Below, piece by piece: positions 10,438 through 21,403 of a DNA stretch of 64,000 nucleotides (positions are counted from its first letter, which is position 1; every line of letters starts with the position of its first letter). The stretch lies in the NCBI GenBank assembly GCA_023897205.1, contig JAHWDD010000003.1, positions 2,483,665-2,547,664 of the forward strand. The letters run 5' to 3'. This DNA comes from Exophiala sp. HKRS030. Taxonomy: Eukaryota > Ascomycota > Eurotiomycetes > Chaetothyriales > Herpotrichiellaceae. The notes under the pieces are model-generated. The model searched no databases. It had not been told where the DNA came from and saw nothing but the letters and a program-made list of their open reading frames with translations. The translations under genes and the position numbers were made by a program.

Positions 10438-12228
10438 CTAAGAGTGAGTGGGCATGGCGACCTGCTTCTCGGTGGCGATGGCATCCTCGGCCTTCCACAG
10501 ACTGGTGACAGTCTTCCACTGCGTATAGAAGCGAATGCCATCTTTGCCGTAGAAGTTGCTCATACCCGTTCCGGCGACCGATTTCTTGTTGCCGGTAAAG
10601 CTAAACATGGGCAATGGGACTGGGATGGGAACGTTGATACCGATCTGACCAGCTTCGAGCTCCTTCTGGAATAGCGAGGCGGTGGCGCCACTGCGGGTGA
10701 AGACGGCGGCGCCGTTGCCGTATTGGTTGGCGTTAATCAAGTCGAGGGCTTCCTGAGTCGTGTCGACGTTCAGACATACGAGCACGGGACCGAAAATCTC
10801 TTCGGTGTAGCACTTCATATGAGGCTTGACATTGGCGATGATGGTGGGTCCGATCTAAAAAGCGAGGGCACTAGTTAGCCGGTGCTCTTGAAAGGGAGGG
10901 TTAAGTGCGAGGAGTGGTTAGTATGGGAGAACTTACCCAGTTTCCATTAGGATATTTTTCTGGCTTCTGGCCTCGTCCATCAAGTAAAATAGTGGCGCCT
11001 TCGTCCTCGGCGCTCTGGATCAAGTCTTCGACTCGCTTCTTGCTCTGAGGGCTGATCAGCGGACCGAGGTCGGCGCCTTCCTCGAAGCCACCGTTCATGT
11101 TAAGTGCTTTTGCTCGCTCGGCGATTTCAGGAACCCAGTCTTTAGTTTCGCCAATCATGACCAATGTGCTGAGGGCCATGCATCGTTGGCCGGCAGCACC
11201 AAACGCGGCACCGGTAATGGCATTGAGTGCGTGGTTCTTGTTGCAGTCAGGAAGGACGGCAGCGTGGTTCTTGGCTCCCAGATTGGCCTGGACTCGCTTG
11301 CCGTTGGCTGAACCGCGGGTATAGATATATTCTCCTGCGCGGTTGGATCCGACGAAGGAAATGGCTTTGATTGCGGGTTCGTCAAGGATATAGTCAACAG
11401 TTCGGGCAGCGCCGTGGACGATGTTTACAACACCGTCGGGGAACCCGGCCTTTTGGCACAATTCGGCAATAATCATGGAGGCCCCGGATCGCGCTCGCTG
11501 GGCTTAAGGATGAGGGTGTTACCAGTGACGGTGGCAAGCGGGACACTCCAGAGAGGGATCATGGCGGGGAAATTGAAGGGGCAGATGGCAGCAACGACAC
11601 CGAGGGGCTCGCGGTATGAACGGGTTTCCATATCTTTTGCGACCTCGATAACTTCACCGGTCAGTTGTGTGGTGATGCCGCAAGCGGTCTCGCAGACCTG
11701 AAGCCCTCGAAGCACATCGCCTTTGGCATCAGCGAATGTCTTGCCTTGTTCGAGTGTGATGCTGGCAGCGAGACGGTCCATGTTCTCGCGAATCAGGTGG
11801 GTAAGTTTAAAGAGGATTTGTTGACGGGTTATGATGGAGGTGTTTCGCCATGTGAGGAAGGCCTTTTCCGCAGATGCTGTGGCCGCTCTGAGCTCAGCAT
11901 CGGTGGATTGGGGCACTCGAGTGACGAGGTTATTGGTAGCAGGATCGTGGAGATCGATCCACGTCGAGGCTTGCGAGGGGACAAACTGGTTGTCGATGAA
12001 GTTGGGTGTGTCAACGATATTGGCGATCTTTTCGTGATTGGTGGGGTAATCGAGTGCTGCTGGGCTGGCGGCTGCCAGATGGCGGGTGGTGGCATGAAGT
12101 CGCCGTTTGGCCACTTGTTGTGAAGGAGACATTCTGAGGCCGGAGATTGAGGAAGTGAGTTGAGGTGATGCTCTTCTGGTAGTCAATGCGGGGACTGCTC
12201 GGAGGAGAGACCTTCTGGCGGCGGCCAT
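10438..12228 (-). CDS. Methylmalonate-semialdehyde dehydrogenase (acylating), mitochondrial (one-base break at 11482-11485)
   Basis: Converts methylmalonate or malonate semialdehyde to propionyl- or acetyl-CoA in valine and pyrimidine catabolism. Two exons, 12228-10937 and 10854-10438, around an 82-nt intron (10855-10936), about 569 residues. The chosen ATG has a good context and starts an Arg/Ser/Ala-rich presequence ([10 protein letters not shown]) fit for mitochondrial import. Family blocks follow: [31 protein letters not shown] and the catalytic Cys in [11 protein letters not shown]; the C-terminus has EEIFGPVL and a long [11 protein letters not shown] block. The frame breaks directly after KPSERDPG. 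One extra base in the C4 run at 11482-11485 joins it to [15 protein letters not shown] without loss. No intron fits there. Valine/propionate role is from the family; the break is probably a sequencing error. Confidence 0.93.
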
Positions 12229-13400
12229 GGTTTGGAGGGAGCGGGCTTGAGATACCAGGTACGGATGGCAGGAGAAGAGAGAAAGAAAAAAGGCAGTCAA
12301 ACAACAGCGACTTGAAAGGAATGCTGCCGACTGAGAAGGTGATAAAGAAGGTGAGGTGTAGATTGTTGCAAGTCCAAGTCGATGAATTTCTTTAAGGAAA
12401 TGCCCGCAGATTGCGGAGATGGAGAAAGTGGCTGCCCGAGGTTGGAACTGGAGGTGTACGAGGGCAGGAGCGACCCTCTGCTGGGTGTGTACGATGCAAC
12501 ATCCTTCAGACCGACATGTGATTGGCGGGTTCAGCTCCGGGCCGAAAGGGCATAAAAGGTCGGAGGGGAGAAGACCGCAAGACCGCAGAAATGATATGAG
12601 AGGTGTGGACGTCGACGATGGACGGGTGGACGGGCACTGGCTGGTCAGGAACTTCTATCGCCCTCACGCCCTCAGGTGGCCCTCTAGGCATGCTCGGGTA
12701 GCCTCGGGCTTCTACCGGTTGGTTTCTTGGGCCACGACGGGCGACCAACTGTGATCCCCTCGGGTAACATCCTTGGTGCTGCTAACACCTTCCGGGGAAG
12801 CTTCCTTTGGTACAAAGTCCCAACATGACTGGCCACGCTTCTGTACTTGGGCGCTCCCGGAGATCATCGGACATTTCTGCGACTATGAAGCAGACAACTG
12901 TGGCACCTAAGGAATTCTGTCACTTAGATCCCGTCGAGGAAGGTTCTTCACATCCATGAGGTGCATGATTGTTGATCGTGTACGATGGTGATCAAAGAGG
13001 TGTAGGTGTGCTAGGGAACTAACTAGCAGACGACAACAGACTGCCCGACCCTCAGTACTGATGATAACAGCGGGCTTCATTGAACCCTTGTTCATCCCGG
13101 CTTCCAAATCACCTGCGAGTGGTAATTAGTGAGATGTAAATGGATTATTCTTCGTCGTGACCTGCCCTGGCTGCCCATCAGTGCACATTTCCATCGCTTG
13201 GCAGATTGGCAGCCAACTCTATCACTTCGTACATGGCTATTGGCACCCAATAAGTCTACGGAGTAGGTTAAGGGTCTCCGTCGTCCTCAAGCCATTCCCG
13301 TCTGCGCGGTACAGAGTCCTGCTTTATCTGGGTTCCCAAAAAATACTGCAAGTGCTCTCCGGCTTCGTTGCCTGTTCCCTCCGCCTTCAATCCCTCATTA
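12229..13400. other. Intergenic, 1.17 kb
   Basis: Promoter side of the dehydrogenase gene and 3' flank of the next minus-strand gene. A TACGGAGTA motif lies at 13257-13265. Several short open frames on both strands show no motif. No gene supported. Confidence 0.55.
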
Positions 13401-14185
13401 TCATTCGCCATACGCGAGACCTTCATCGTCGTCTTCAGCCTTGCCATCGGCTTTTCCTGTATAGTCATACACGAGCCGGGCTAACTCATGCTTGTCTCCT
13501 TTTGCATTCTGTACCAAGACGCGCCTGGTGTAGTATCTCTTCCCATTGATCTCCTCAAACCCCCAGTTTTGTTCCGCCGTCCATCCATATCCACTGTCAA
13601 CATTCTTCACATAGCTCTGAACGTGTTGGTCGTCTAAGAAACGGGAGTCGGTCTTGCCATCTTTGAGTTTGTCCCCACGCAGGAATGCGGAAAAATCTTC
13701 GGGGCCCGGTGTCACTCTTTCAAATTCCCCCGTTTTCCACAGACGAGACCGGCCTTTGACGTTTCCGAAGATGCGGTCATTGTGATCTCTATCATTCCAG
13801 TCCAGAGTTCGATTCTCTTGTGTGGTCGACAACCCGGACGCTACAGAAGTGATGTCGATATGAATATCGGATTCTTTGGTATATTCTTTGATGGTAAGCT
13901 AATCTCAATCAGTCTGGCACCAGGCGGGTATCAGAATGAGCAGAGCAGAGCAGAGCATTGCATCGCATCGCAGTGCACACTTACAACCACCGTGGCTAGA
14001 CCAATAGCCTTGCGCGTGAACCAACTTAGGCCTTGCAGCACCAGTAATGGATCGACATCGTCCGAAAGAGACTTGTTCTATCCCAATGTCAGTGCAGCTC
14101 TAAGCTCTAGGTGCTTTGGAGATGTGATTACGAGGACGTATTTGCCGGATAAGTTGGTGATGGTGACTTCAGGTGGGGCAGCCAT
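13401..14185 (-). CDS. Conserved fungal small protein, lipocalin-like barrel suspected
   Basis: Three exons (14185-14132, 14077-13985, 13898-13401) give 214 residues; introns of 54 and 86 nt have GTAATC and GTAAGT donors. The order of blocks is Leu-Ser-Gly-Lys-Tyr near the start, an LLVLQGLSWFTRKAIGLA block, a Thr-Gln-Glu-Asn-Arg-Thr-Leu-Asp-Trp strand, GYGWTAEQNWGF and RYYTRRV-type strands, then a Tyr-Asp-Tyr ending. Alternating strands with aromatic residues and an N-terminal Gly-x-Trp/Tyr-like motif suggest a small beta-barrel that could bind a hydrophobic ligand. I recall this architecture as a widespread uncharacterised fungal family but cannot give it a firm name. No signal peptide or membrane helix. 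The second intron holds a GAGCA repeat. Confidence 0.75.
13938..13957. repeat. GAGCA pentanucleotide repeat, four copies, in an intron
   Basis: Four perfect tandem units, followed by two GCATC-like units. It lies inside the second intron of the small conserved fungal gene and should not affect its protein. Confidence 0.75.
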
Positions 14186-15536
14186 GATGCGGTCGGTGAT
14201 TGTGAGGAGGACAAGGGAGAGTGATCAAGCAAGAATGGTCAAGGTGGTTCTGGTTGCACTGAGCAGTACTTGTAGTCGTGAGGAATTGATGACATGTGGA
14301 GTGAACAAGCTGAGTCGACCGTTGTTGGCATCGTTCAGACAAATCCGTCCTGTTGGTGGTTTCCAAAGTCCTCCTCACCTGGGCGCAGGTGCGCCGAAAG
14401 AGCGATATTTTGTAACCCCACTAACCAACCACGTACCCTAAAAATTCTTGACCAAATCAACTACCAATCGTCAAGGCTCGCTGCTCAATGTCTTCAAGTG
14501 ACCCAGTAGTGCCAGTCCAGGTGCCAGTAGATCCAACACCAGACACGCACCGGCAGCCGAGGCACCTCCACCGTGGGATTACCTCACATTGGTTCCTGAT
14601 GTGCTGGGCGTAGCTTTGGCTTCGGCCTCATGGAGTAACAACTCCGGGGTTTGGCCCTGATTTCGTGATTTCGACACAACGATCTGGACACTGAGGTGCG
14701 AGTCTTGACTCTTGAGAGTGACCATCCTGGATTTTCGATGACCCCGTCCCTCGGCCTCTCAGGGGCCATTGTGATGTACCTAGGTACTCTAACGAATTCG
14801 ATTTTAAACTGTGTGGGGAGCACATGTCATACATGTTTCAACTTACGATCTAATCTGTCAAAACATGTCCGACTGATCAAGCAGAGAACTCGAGTTCGCA
14901 AATAGAGGCTGAGGTGATCATCGTATTTCGCAGCTTCTGGTGTCATACTTCCAGACTCGATCCAGATACCTACCTACCTAATGTACCGAGGTGTCTAAGG
15001 TTATGTTACAGCGCGCCTGCCAATACTGATGACAACTCGGAAGATGGCCAGATCATTACATACAGTAAGAGCAGGCGCGACCCGCGTTGGCAATCCATGA
15101 TTACCAAACCGATGGGCCAGGCTGCCGTCCATTTGCGGAAGGAGTCGAGAATCGATATGTCGATATCAAAATTTCGCTCACGAGAAACCATAGTTCCATT
15201 CGGTTTTCTCATCCTCTCGTCATGCATCTTGTGTTCCACGTTCAGTCTGATCCCTGCTCACGCCATCAAGAGCGTCCAGAAACGCTCCGAAGCTGTTCGA
15301 TCATGATACCAAAAAGGCAGTTTCGCCATGGTATTGCATTACTTCTGATTACAGTAAGTAAGAGTCTTCCTCGAGCATATCGTTATGCTGCAGAATGGCC
15401 AGTCCCCAAGGTACGTTTGCGAGAAGTACAAAAGACCTCTGGTTTCACTATCTCCAGCTTTGGTAGTCCTTCAACATAGCAAAGCCACCCACCCATTAGT
15501 AGCCTGACCAAACACTACCATCGCAAATTCCCAATC
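14186..15536. other. Intergenic, 1.35 kb, divergent promoter region
   Basis: Separates the small conserved gene (minus) from the alpha/beta hydrolase (plus). Scattered open frames up to 130 codons on the plus strand (14914-15479) lack motifs and any splice logic. No RNA gene seen. Confidence 0.5.
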
Positions 15537-16531
15537 ATGCCTTCGTTCGAGTCTACAAGCGACGGAGCTCGACTTTACTACGTCGATTACGCTCCTGCAA
15601 AGTCGCCACCATCCTTCCAACCAGACAATCAGCACCGCCTCAACTTCGCCAGCCAGAATATTACACTGATCTTTATACATGGATGGCCAATGTCTCACCG
15701 CATGTACGAACATCTCCTTCTTCGTTTGAGTGAGACTCATGGTGTACGTTGTATTGCTTCTGATCGTCGCGGGTTTGGGAAGAGCGAATGGAGCGGGAAC
15801 CGAAGCCACGGCGCAGATATCACTTACCAGACTTTTGCAAAAGACACTGTGGATCTTCTTGAAACTTGTCGAAAGAATGGAGTGGGCAATTTCTACTTTG
15901 TGGCATCCAGTATGGGATGTGGCGAGTCGTTGTTGGCATATCTCTCATCCACTCCAGATCTCCAAAGCGCTTGTCTCGGCTTTATCTGGCTTGGGAGTAG
16001 TCTTCCATTTCCTGTCGCGACCCCGGCCAACCCAACCGCACCAAGTCGAGAGTTGTGGGATATGATCTTGACCGGCTTCAGGACTGACAGGACTGGATTC
16101 ACCCACGCCAGCATTGGCGGCGTTTTTGGCATTCCTTTCAATATCGGGATCGAATTACCGGATAGCGTTCTGAGCAAGTATGAGGCCATTGTTGCTCAAG
16201 CTGATGGACTTGCCCTTGAGAGGTGTGTGCAGATCATCACCCACACCGACCTGGCTGAGGAAATAAAAAAGCTGGACCATACTGACGTGAAGATCCTGGT
16301 TATCCATGGCGATAACGATCAGAGTAAGTCGTGTCATTCCATTCCTAGTATCGTGCATGGTCTGACTATCTGGCATCTTCAGGCATGCCTGCATCTGCAA
16401 GCGCAGACATCATCAAGACATTGGCGAAACAAACTGAGGTCAAGATATATGAGAAAGCCGCACATGGACTGTACCTCACCCATGCAGACCAGGTGTTGCA
16501 GGATATCTTTGCGTTCGTATTCGGGAATTGA
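15537..16531 (+). CDS. Alpha/beta hydrolase, non-heme chloroperoxidase/esterase type
   Basis: Two exons (15537-16323 and 16383-16531) around a 59-nt intron give 311 residues. The fold is clear: the oxyanion-hole block FIHGWPMS, the DRRGFGKS strand-turn, and a nucleophile elbow with Ser125 in Ala-Ser-Ser-Met-Gly (the first Gly of the usual Gly-x-Ser-x-Gly is Ala). The likely catalytic Asp is in HGDND just before the intron, and the catalytic His in AAHGLYLTH in the last exon. The HGWP and DRRG pair is typical of the arylesterase/non-heme chloroperoxidase group, so an ester or lactone substrate is plausible. The substrate is not evident. No signal peptide, so it is probably cytosolic. Confidence 0.88.
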
Positions 16532-16953
16532 GTCTACGGTGGTACAACCAAGTTCTCACTAGTCTTGGCCTTTCAAGCTATTGGACAAATGATAGGTGAC
16601 TGATGACACATCTGGCGCTTTAGCTTTTCCCCTCTTCTGCTCTGTAACCTCAGCATAACGTTATGGTCCTCCCTGTACTGGTGCAGCCTTTCCTGGAGCC
16701 TTCCTCGAACCTTGCTCAGAATCCCTTTGAAGATGGTTTGGGTTTCCATATATATACGGTAATCGGTCAAGGTTAAAGCAATCGATATATCTGTATATGC
16801 ACATGCCTACTTTGAGCGCACCGCCGACGTCACGTTAGGTGCAGAGACCACGCAACAATGACCAATTGACGTTCAGCCGTCTCTGATCTAAACGTTTTGA
16901 TATTGTCAGATTTGCCCATATTGCACTATTTCGCTGTCTAAAGTTTCCTCGCC
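16532..16953. other. Intergenic, 0.42 kb
   Basis: Short spacer between two plus-strand genes; it should contain the promoter of the bZIP gene. No feature identified. Confidence 0.5.
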
Positions 16954-18153
16954 ATGGCCGACACCAGAGCGAAGAGGAAGGCACAGGAAGTTGACTTACC
17001 GGAGCTGGGGCAAGATCCTGCCGAGCGGAAAAGGCTGCTCAATGTCCTTGCGCAAAGGAGATATCGCCAACGGAAAAAGGACCACGTTAAGGATCTCGAA
17101 GCTCAAGTTCATGCAGTGGCCAAAGACGAAATCCATCCAAATCCAGAAAACCTCTCAACCGATGACATTAGCCTTTGGCCTGTTGCTCCCCAGTCGTCCA
17201 GCCTGGATCCTATCAGCCACGCCCGGACTTTCGCAGCATCTAATCAACACAATCAAGCTGCCTCACCTAGACTGAAATATCCAGCTACTAAGCCAGTTGC
17301 AGGCCCAGATTTTCTGCCGCTTTCAGCAGAATCAGGTCAGTCGATATTCTTGCAAAGTGATATCTTCGGCGGTTTCGATGCTGAGGATCTGCTGGCCTTC
17401 CCAGTAAATGATCAGTCGTTTTGGGATGCGGATGTGGCTTCACCATCAGTACCAACTACCCCGTCTTCCTCGACCACCAGCCACGCTTCGAAAAAGAGCA
17501 TATCGCAGTCTCTGACCATGTTTTCGGCAACAGGAAGCCCCAGAAATCAGCCACGGGATGACGTCCCTCCCAGATCCTCGACAGGCGCATCATTCCAACA
17601 AACTCCAAGGTATTCGTTTCCAGACGAAGCTCACCTCGAAATTCTAGAATTAGATTTACTTCGAGGTTGCATGGCCATTGCAAGCCGGCTTGAAGTGCAT
17701 GACCAGATTTGGTCCCTCGACGCACAGTCTCCATTCACCGATCCCAACATATCACTGTCACGCTATAGTCAGATTCCAGACAATTTACAGCCCACGCTTG
17801 TCCAGATGACAGTACCTCATCATCCTATGCTGGACCTCTTACCATGGGCCGCAGTGCGCGACAGGATGATAACTGTCATGTCCCAACCTGTCGAGGTACG
17901 CCCTCCACAGGCGGCTTCTCCATTAGCATTGTTAGACTTTGTCTATGACATTGAAGATTCTTCTGAGGGCATCAGAATATCGGGTAGTGACCCGTACGCG
18001 AGTGACAACTGGGAAGTTGGTGAGAAAGTCTTCAAATCATGGTGGTGGATATTTGATCGGGATGTCATCCGACGAAGTAATGAATTGCGAGAACAAAGAG
18101 GCGCCCCTGCATTGGGGGCCAGTCTCGGGAGTGTCCTAGGCGAAGTGCTATAG
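16954..18153 (+). CDS. bZIP transcription factor with DUF3425 domain
   Basis: Single exon, 399 residues. A basic region plus short leucine zipper lies at about residues 24-60 (block NVLAQRRYRQRKK, followed by DLEAQV). The middle is Ser/Pro/Gln-rich and probably disordered. The C-terminal 150 residues match the DUF3425 pattern found with fungal bZIPs: an LPWAAVRDRM-type helix, a Leu-Leu-Asp-Phe-Val-Tyr block, and a final Lys-Ser-Trp-Trp-Trp-Ile-Phe-Asp stretch followed by Asn-Glu-Leu-Arg-x2-Arg-Gly. Such factors are nuclear and often regulate stress responses or secondary metabolism, but no target can be read here. A second member of the same family lies at 38815-39530. Confidence 0.88.
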   Translation: MADTRAKRKAQEVDLPELGQDPAERKRLLNVLAQRRYRQRKKDHVKDLEAQVHAVAKDEIHPNPENLSTDDISLWPVAPQSSSLDPISHARTFAASNQHNQAASPRLKYPATKPVAGPDFLPLSAESGQSIFLQSDIFGGFDAEDLLAFPVNDQSFWDADVASPSVPTTPSSSTTSHASKKSISQSLTMFSATGSPRNQPRDDVPPRSSTGASFQQTPRYSFPDEAHLEILELDLLRGCMAIASRLEVHDQIWSLDAQSPFTDPNISLSRYSQIPDNLQPTLVQMTVPHHPMLDLLPWAAVRDRMITVMSQPVEVRPPQAASPLALLDFVYDIEDSSEGIRISGSDPYASDNWEVGEKVFKSWWWIFDRDVIRRSNELREQRGAPALGASLGSVLGEVL

Positions 18154-19601
18154 CGGACTTCGGAGCTCACTTTTCCCATCTTCTCACTTTTAAGGCTTTT
18201 TATTTGAGGCCGGTCTTGGGTCCCTGGTATCTGGGTGCAGGACAGCCAGAGCACCAAGACGCAAAATCTGGACGATTTGCCATCGTAGGTGTCGCGTTTA
18301 CAAGGAGTATTATTACCATACTGTTGATCGAGAAATCTGTCCCTTGGTCAATAATGCCAGTACTGGCAAGGCTCCCTTAATAAAAACCCTAAACCCCTTG
18401 TCCGACTTCGCTGACCACTGTCCAAAGTATTCCCTTCTTTCTAGAACCTATCTAACCCATTCCAACAATGACATGGCTACTTATTCTCGGCACAATCATA
18501 ACTAGAAGGAGTTCTCGAAATGAACCAGCCAAAAAAGGCCCCATGGCCCCCATAGCGCCCCAATTCCTGCCTGCAGATGCCAATCTCCAAGCAGATTAAG
18601 ATTTCAGACTATCTCCAGCAAAAGCCAGCATCATTAGTCGTATTGAAGACAAGCCTCTTAAGACTCAAACTATATTTTCATCGACGTCGGTGCCCCGGGC
18701 GCCCGGGCTCGTCGAATCCTTCCTCTGAACTTTCGAAGATTGTCCTTCTCAAATCCACGCTTTTCATCGCGACGCCTGTCCACATCCAGTTGGTGCTTCT
18801 AGCCCTGAAAGTCTTTCTGAGTTCCGACAAGTCAATGGTGGTTTTTGAGCCCGGTCTCCGTATCCCACGCTGCGCCAGGGATTCTCCCTCCTCTGATTCA
18901 TCATGGGTCTGCTCGGTTAAGCTTGAGGGCTGGGAGATCATACGGTAACTGGGCAAAACGCCAACCCGCCAACCAGGTGTTGTTGATGGTGCCAAAGCCA
19001 CAAATGCCCATTTCTCGTATTCATACAACCTGACATCCCGACTTTGATCAGCTTCACTCACCAAGGTTCCAGGCTAGGTCCATCACGGCTTTGTTTGTGG
19101 TATTTGTGGCGATTTCGCTCCAGAGTACTGGCTTCTAACAGCCGAAGACCATGAATTCGGAAGTCGTTGTGTACCGGCTCGAGTACTCCGTACTGGATCG
19201 CTAGTCGTATAGGGACTAGCATGGCACACTGATCACTTCCCGTGAGACATGGGCTGGATTCGAGGTCTACCAGAATTACGAGCTTCTGGCTCTCTCCAGC
19301 AGATTTGTTGGCTCCAGGCACTGTGGCCTCGATGCCACTCTCGGAATATCTGCAGTCAGCAACGCCCGCATGCCTTCTCCGTTGTGGAATACGACGCCCT
19401 GAAAGGCTGGTGTTGGGTTTTGTACTTGGTTGCCTGAGGTCTTGGAGCTCTCGTTGGGCTCGAAGTTCAGCTGAAGACCAAATCTTTTCATTTATTCCTT
19501 GAGCTACGTTTTTCTGCACTCTTTTGACAGCCGCCTTGGTCCTCGTCGTCGCTTTACTCTGCTGGTACCACCTTCTCTCCTCTGAAGTGCAAAGCGGCAA
19601 T
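18154..19601. other. Intergenic, 1.45 kb
   Basis: Between two plus-strand genes. Minus-strand open frames cover 18678-19064 and 19058-19711 but need unexplained frame changes and show no domain (see rejected items). A TACTCCGTA motif lies at 19184-19192. Confidence 0.5.
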
Positions 19602-21114
19602 ATGCGACATTTCTTCGTTGCACTCACGACAGTGTTCGCGCTGGTGGCTGCACAAGAGACTTCGACCGCTGGAACGGGGTCGGTAACGACAGTGCAACCG
19701 GCGTCAACCACTGATTACCTTCCCGGTGCCAACTCAACCTCTGCCTCCTCGACATCCAGGACACCCATCACCCATACCATTGGTGTGGCAAAGGTATGAC
19801 TGGAGATCAAGGCCAGAGGAGATCATACTGATGACCTTGGCAGGGCGGTCACACGTTCGAGCCTGATGTTACGTTAGCAAAGGAGGGTGATACCATCAAG
19901 TTCGAGTTCTATCCGACCAACCATTCAGTGGTTCGAGCAGAATATGGATATCCCTGCATTCCGTATGAGTACACTGGGGTCGACAAGATTGGTTTCTTCA
20001 CTGGCTTCCGACCCGTAGACGCCATCTTGGACAATCCTCCAAGTTACAATCTTCTCATCAACGACACAAATCCCATCTTTTTCTACTGTGGTGCCCCTGG
20101 ATCATGTATCAACTGGCAAATGGTAGGAGTCATCAACCCGAATGCCTCGACATCGCTACAGCAGCAAAAACAATTGGCCAAGGACTCGTCGTTTATGTTA
20201 TTACCCGGTCAGCCTTGGCCGAGCGAGTCAGAAGACCCGTTCACCACAACGACGACGACTTCATCCACGGTGCCTCCAACAACAACACCCACTACGGCAA
20301 CCAGTACCTCCGCCACAGCGGCCGGTGCCACCACGACCGCAAGCGAGCCTTCATCTTCCCACCACTCTGGTCTATCTGGCGGTGCGATTGCCGGAATCGC
20401 CATTGGCGCTGCCGCCGTAGCTCTAGCCGCAGCAGTTCTGATTTACATCTGTGGCCGGCAGTCGCAGCGACGAACCGCGATCCCGCAACACGATGATCGC
20501 CCTGGCACAGGTCATACGAACGCTCAGCCGATGGTGTATAATCCTCATGGCCACATCACAGGACAGTACATGGACGCGTCCAAGACCATGCCCATGCACA
20601 GCAGTACCATGCCCGTCAGCCCGGCCCTCCCAGGCTACGTCCCTCGACACGATCCCACACGATCTCCGCCAATGCACCCGTCGTACGCGGCGAGCGACGC
20701 TCTCAGCCCTGGTCCAGGCAGCGATGTTGCTTCTTACCACAGTGCCTCGCCCACTCCAATGTATGCAGTCCCAGTGTATCCCTCGATGTGAGTCTTGTGA
20801 CAGACGATCACCTCAAGACCTTGCCAAACAAAAGCCCCCCCCCCCTTATGCATCCTCTCCCTTGCATGTTCTTGCATAGTATAGCAGCTAACATTTGAAC
20901 CCTGAAAACACACAGACCTTCCCCACCGCCCCAACCACATCAATATCAACCGTTCCCCTACACGGCTACGCCGCCGCCGGCCGCACATGTGCACGAGATG
21001 GCCGGCTCCGACGGCGCAAACGGCCACCCGCCATCTGCAGGTATGGGATTCCCAGGGTACATCAATCGCCGTTCGAGCACGTCCAAGTCGGATGGTGTCG
21101 AGAGATATGGTTGA
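19602..21114 (+). CDS. Cupredoxin-like, Ser/Thr-rich, single-pass surface protein
   Basis: Three exons (19602-19793, 19844-20787, 20916-21114; introns 50 and 128 nt), 444 residues. Order: signal peptide (about 1-18), Ser/Thr stretch, plastocyanin/phytocyanin-like domain starting at Gly-Gly-His-Thr-Phe-Glu-Pro, Thr/Ser/Pro-rich stalk, one membrane helix (about GAIAGIAIGAAAVALAAAVLIYI), then a Pro/His/Met-rich cytosolic tail of about 200 residues. In the cupredoxin domain the first ligand His (NHSV), the Cys (FFYCG) and the Met (QMVGVINP) are present. The position that is normally the second His, next to the Cys, reads Gly-Ser-Cys-Ile-Asn, so a complete type 1 copper site looks unlikely. Similar fungal proteins are cell-surface components. 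The second intron contains an 11-base C run. Confidence 0.88.
20835..20845. repeat. C11 homopolymer inside an intron
   Basis: Eleven C in a row within the second intron of the cupredoxin-like gene. Its length is suspect, given the short-run errors elsewhere. Confidence 0.8.
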
Positions 21115-21403
21115 TCGTCTGCGACACCTGGGTCATAAAATTGTATAGTAATCAAATTACGAGGTGTTAGAGGATTGGACTATTTTTTTAATTCAAACAC
21201 TTAGTTGGGTACGTCTTGCTTTGAACACATATGAATGACCAGTTCAGGTGATGACACCATGGATGTGCCCTTTCTATTTGTTCGCGTTTCTTCTTATCTA
21301 GCTTCTCGGTACTGGTTGCATGACTCGCATAATCTTTGCCACCGAACAGATGATGTGCTCGCGCAATTTGACTCTCTGGGTGAAATCAACCTTGATATAT
21401 GGT

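Noticed and set aside
13782..14441. Plus-strand open frame of 219 codons
   Set aside because: It is antisense to the three-exon conserved small protein gene, whose exons and introns are much better supported.
18678..19711. Long minus-strand open frames (217 and 128 codons) upstream of the cupredoxin-like gene
   Set aside because: They need frame changes that no good intron explains (the best would be 32 nt), overlap the first exon of a real gene on the other strand, contain the intergenic TACTCCGTA word, and show no domain.
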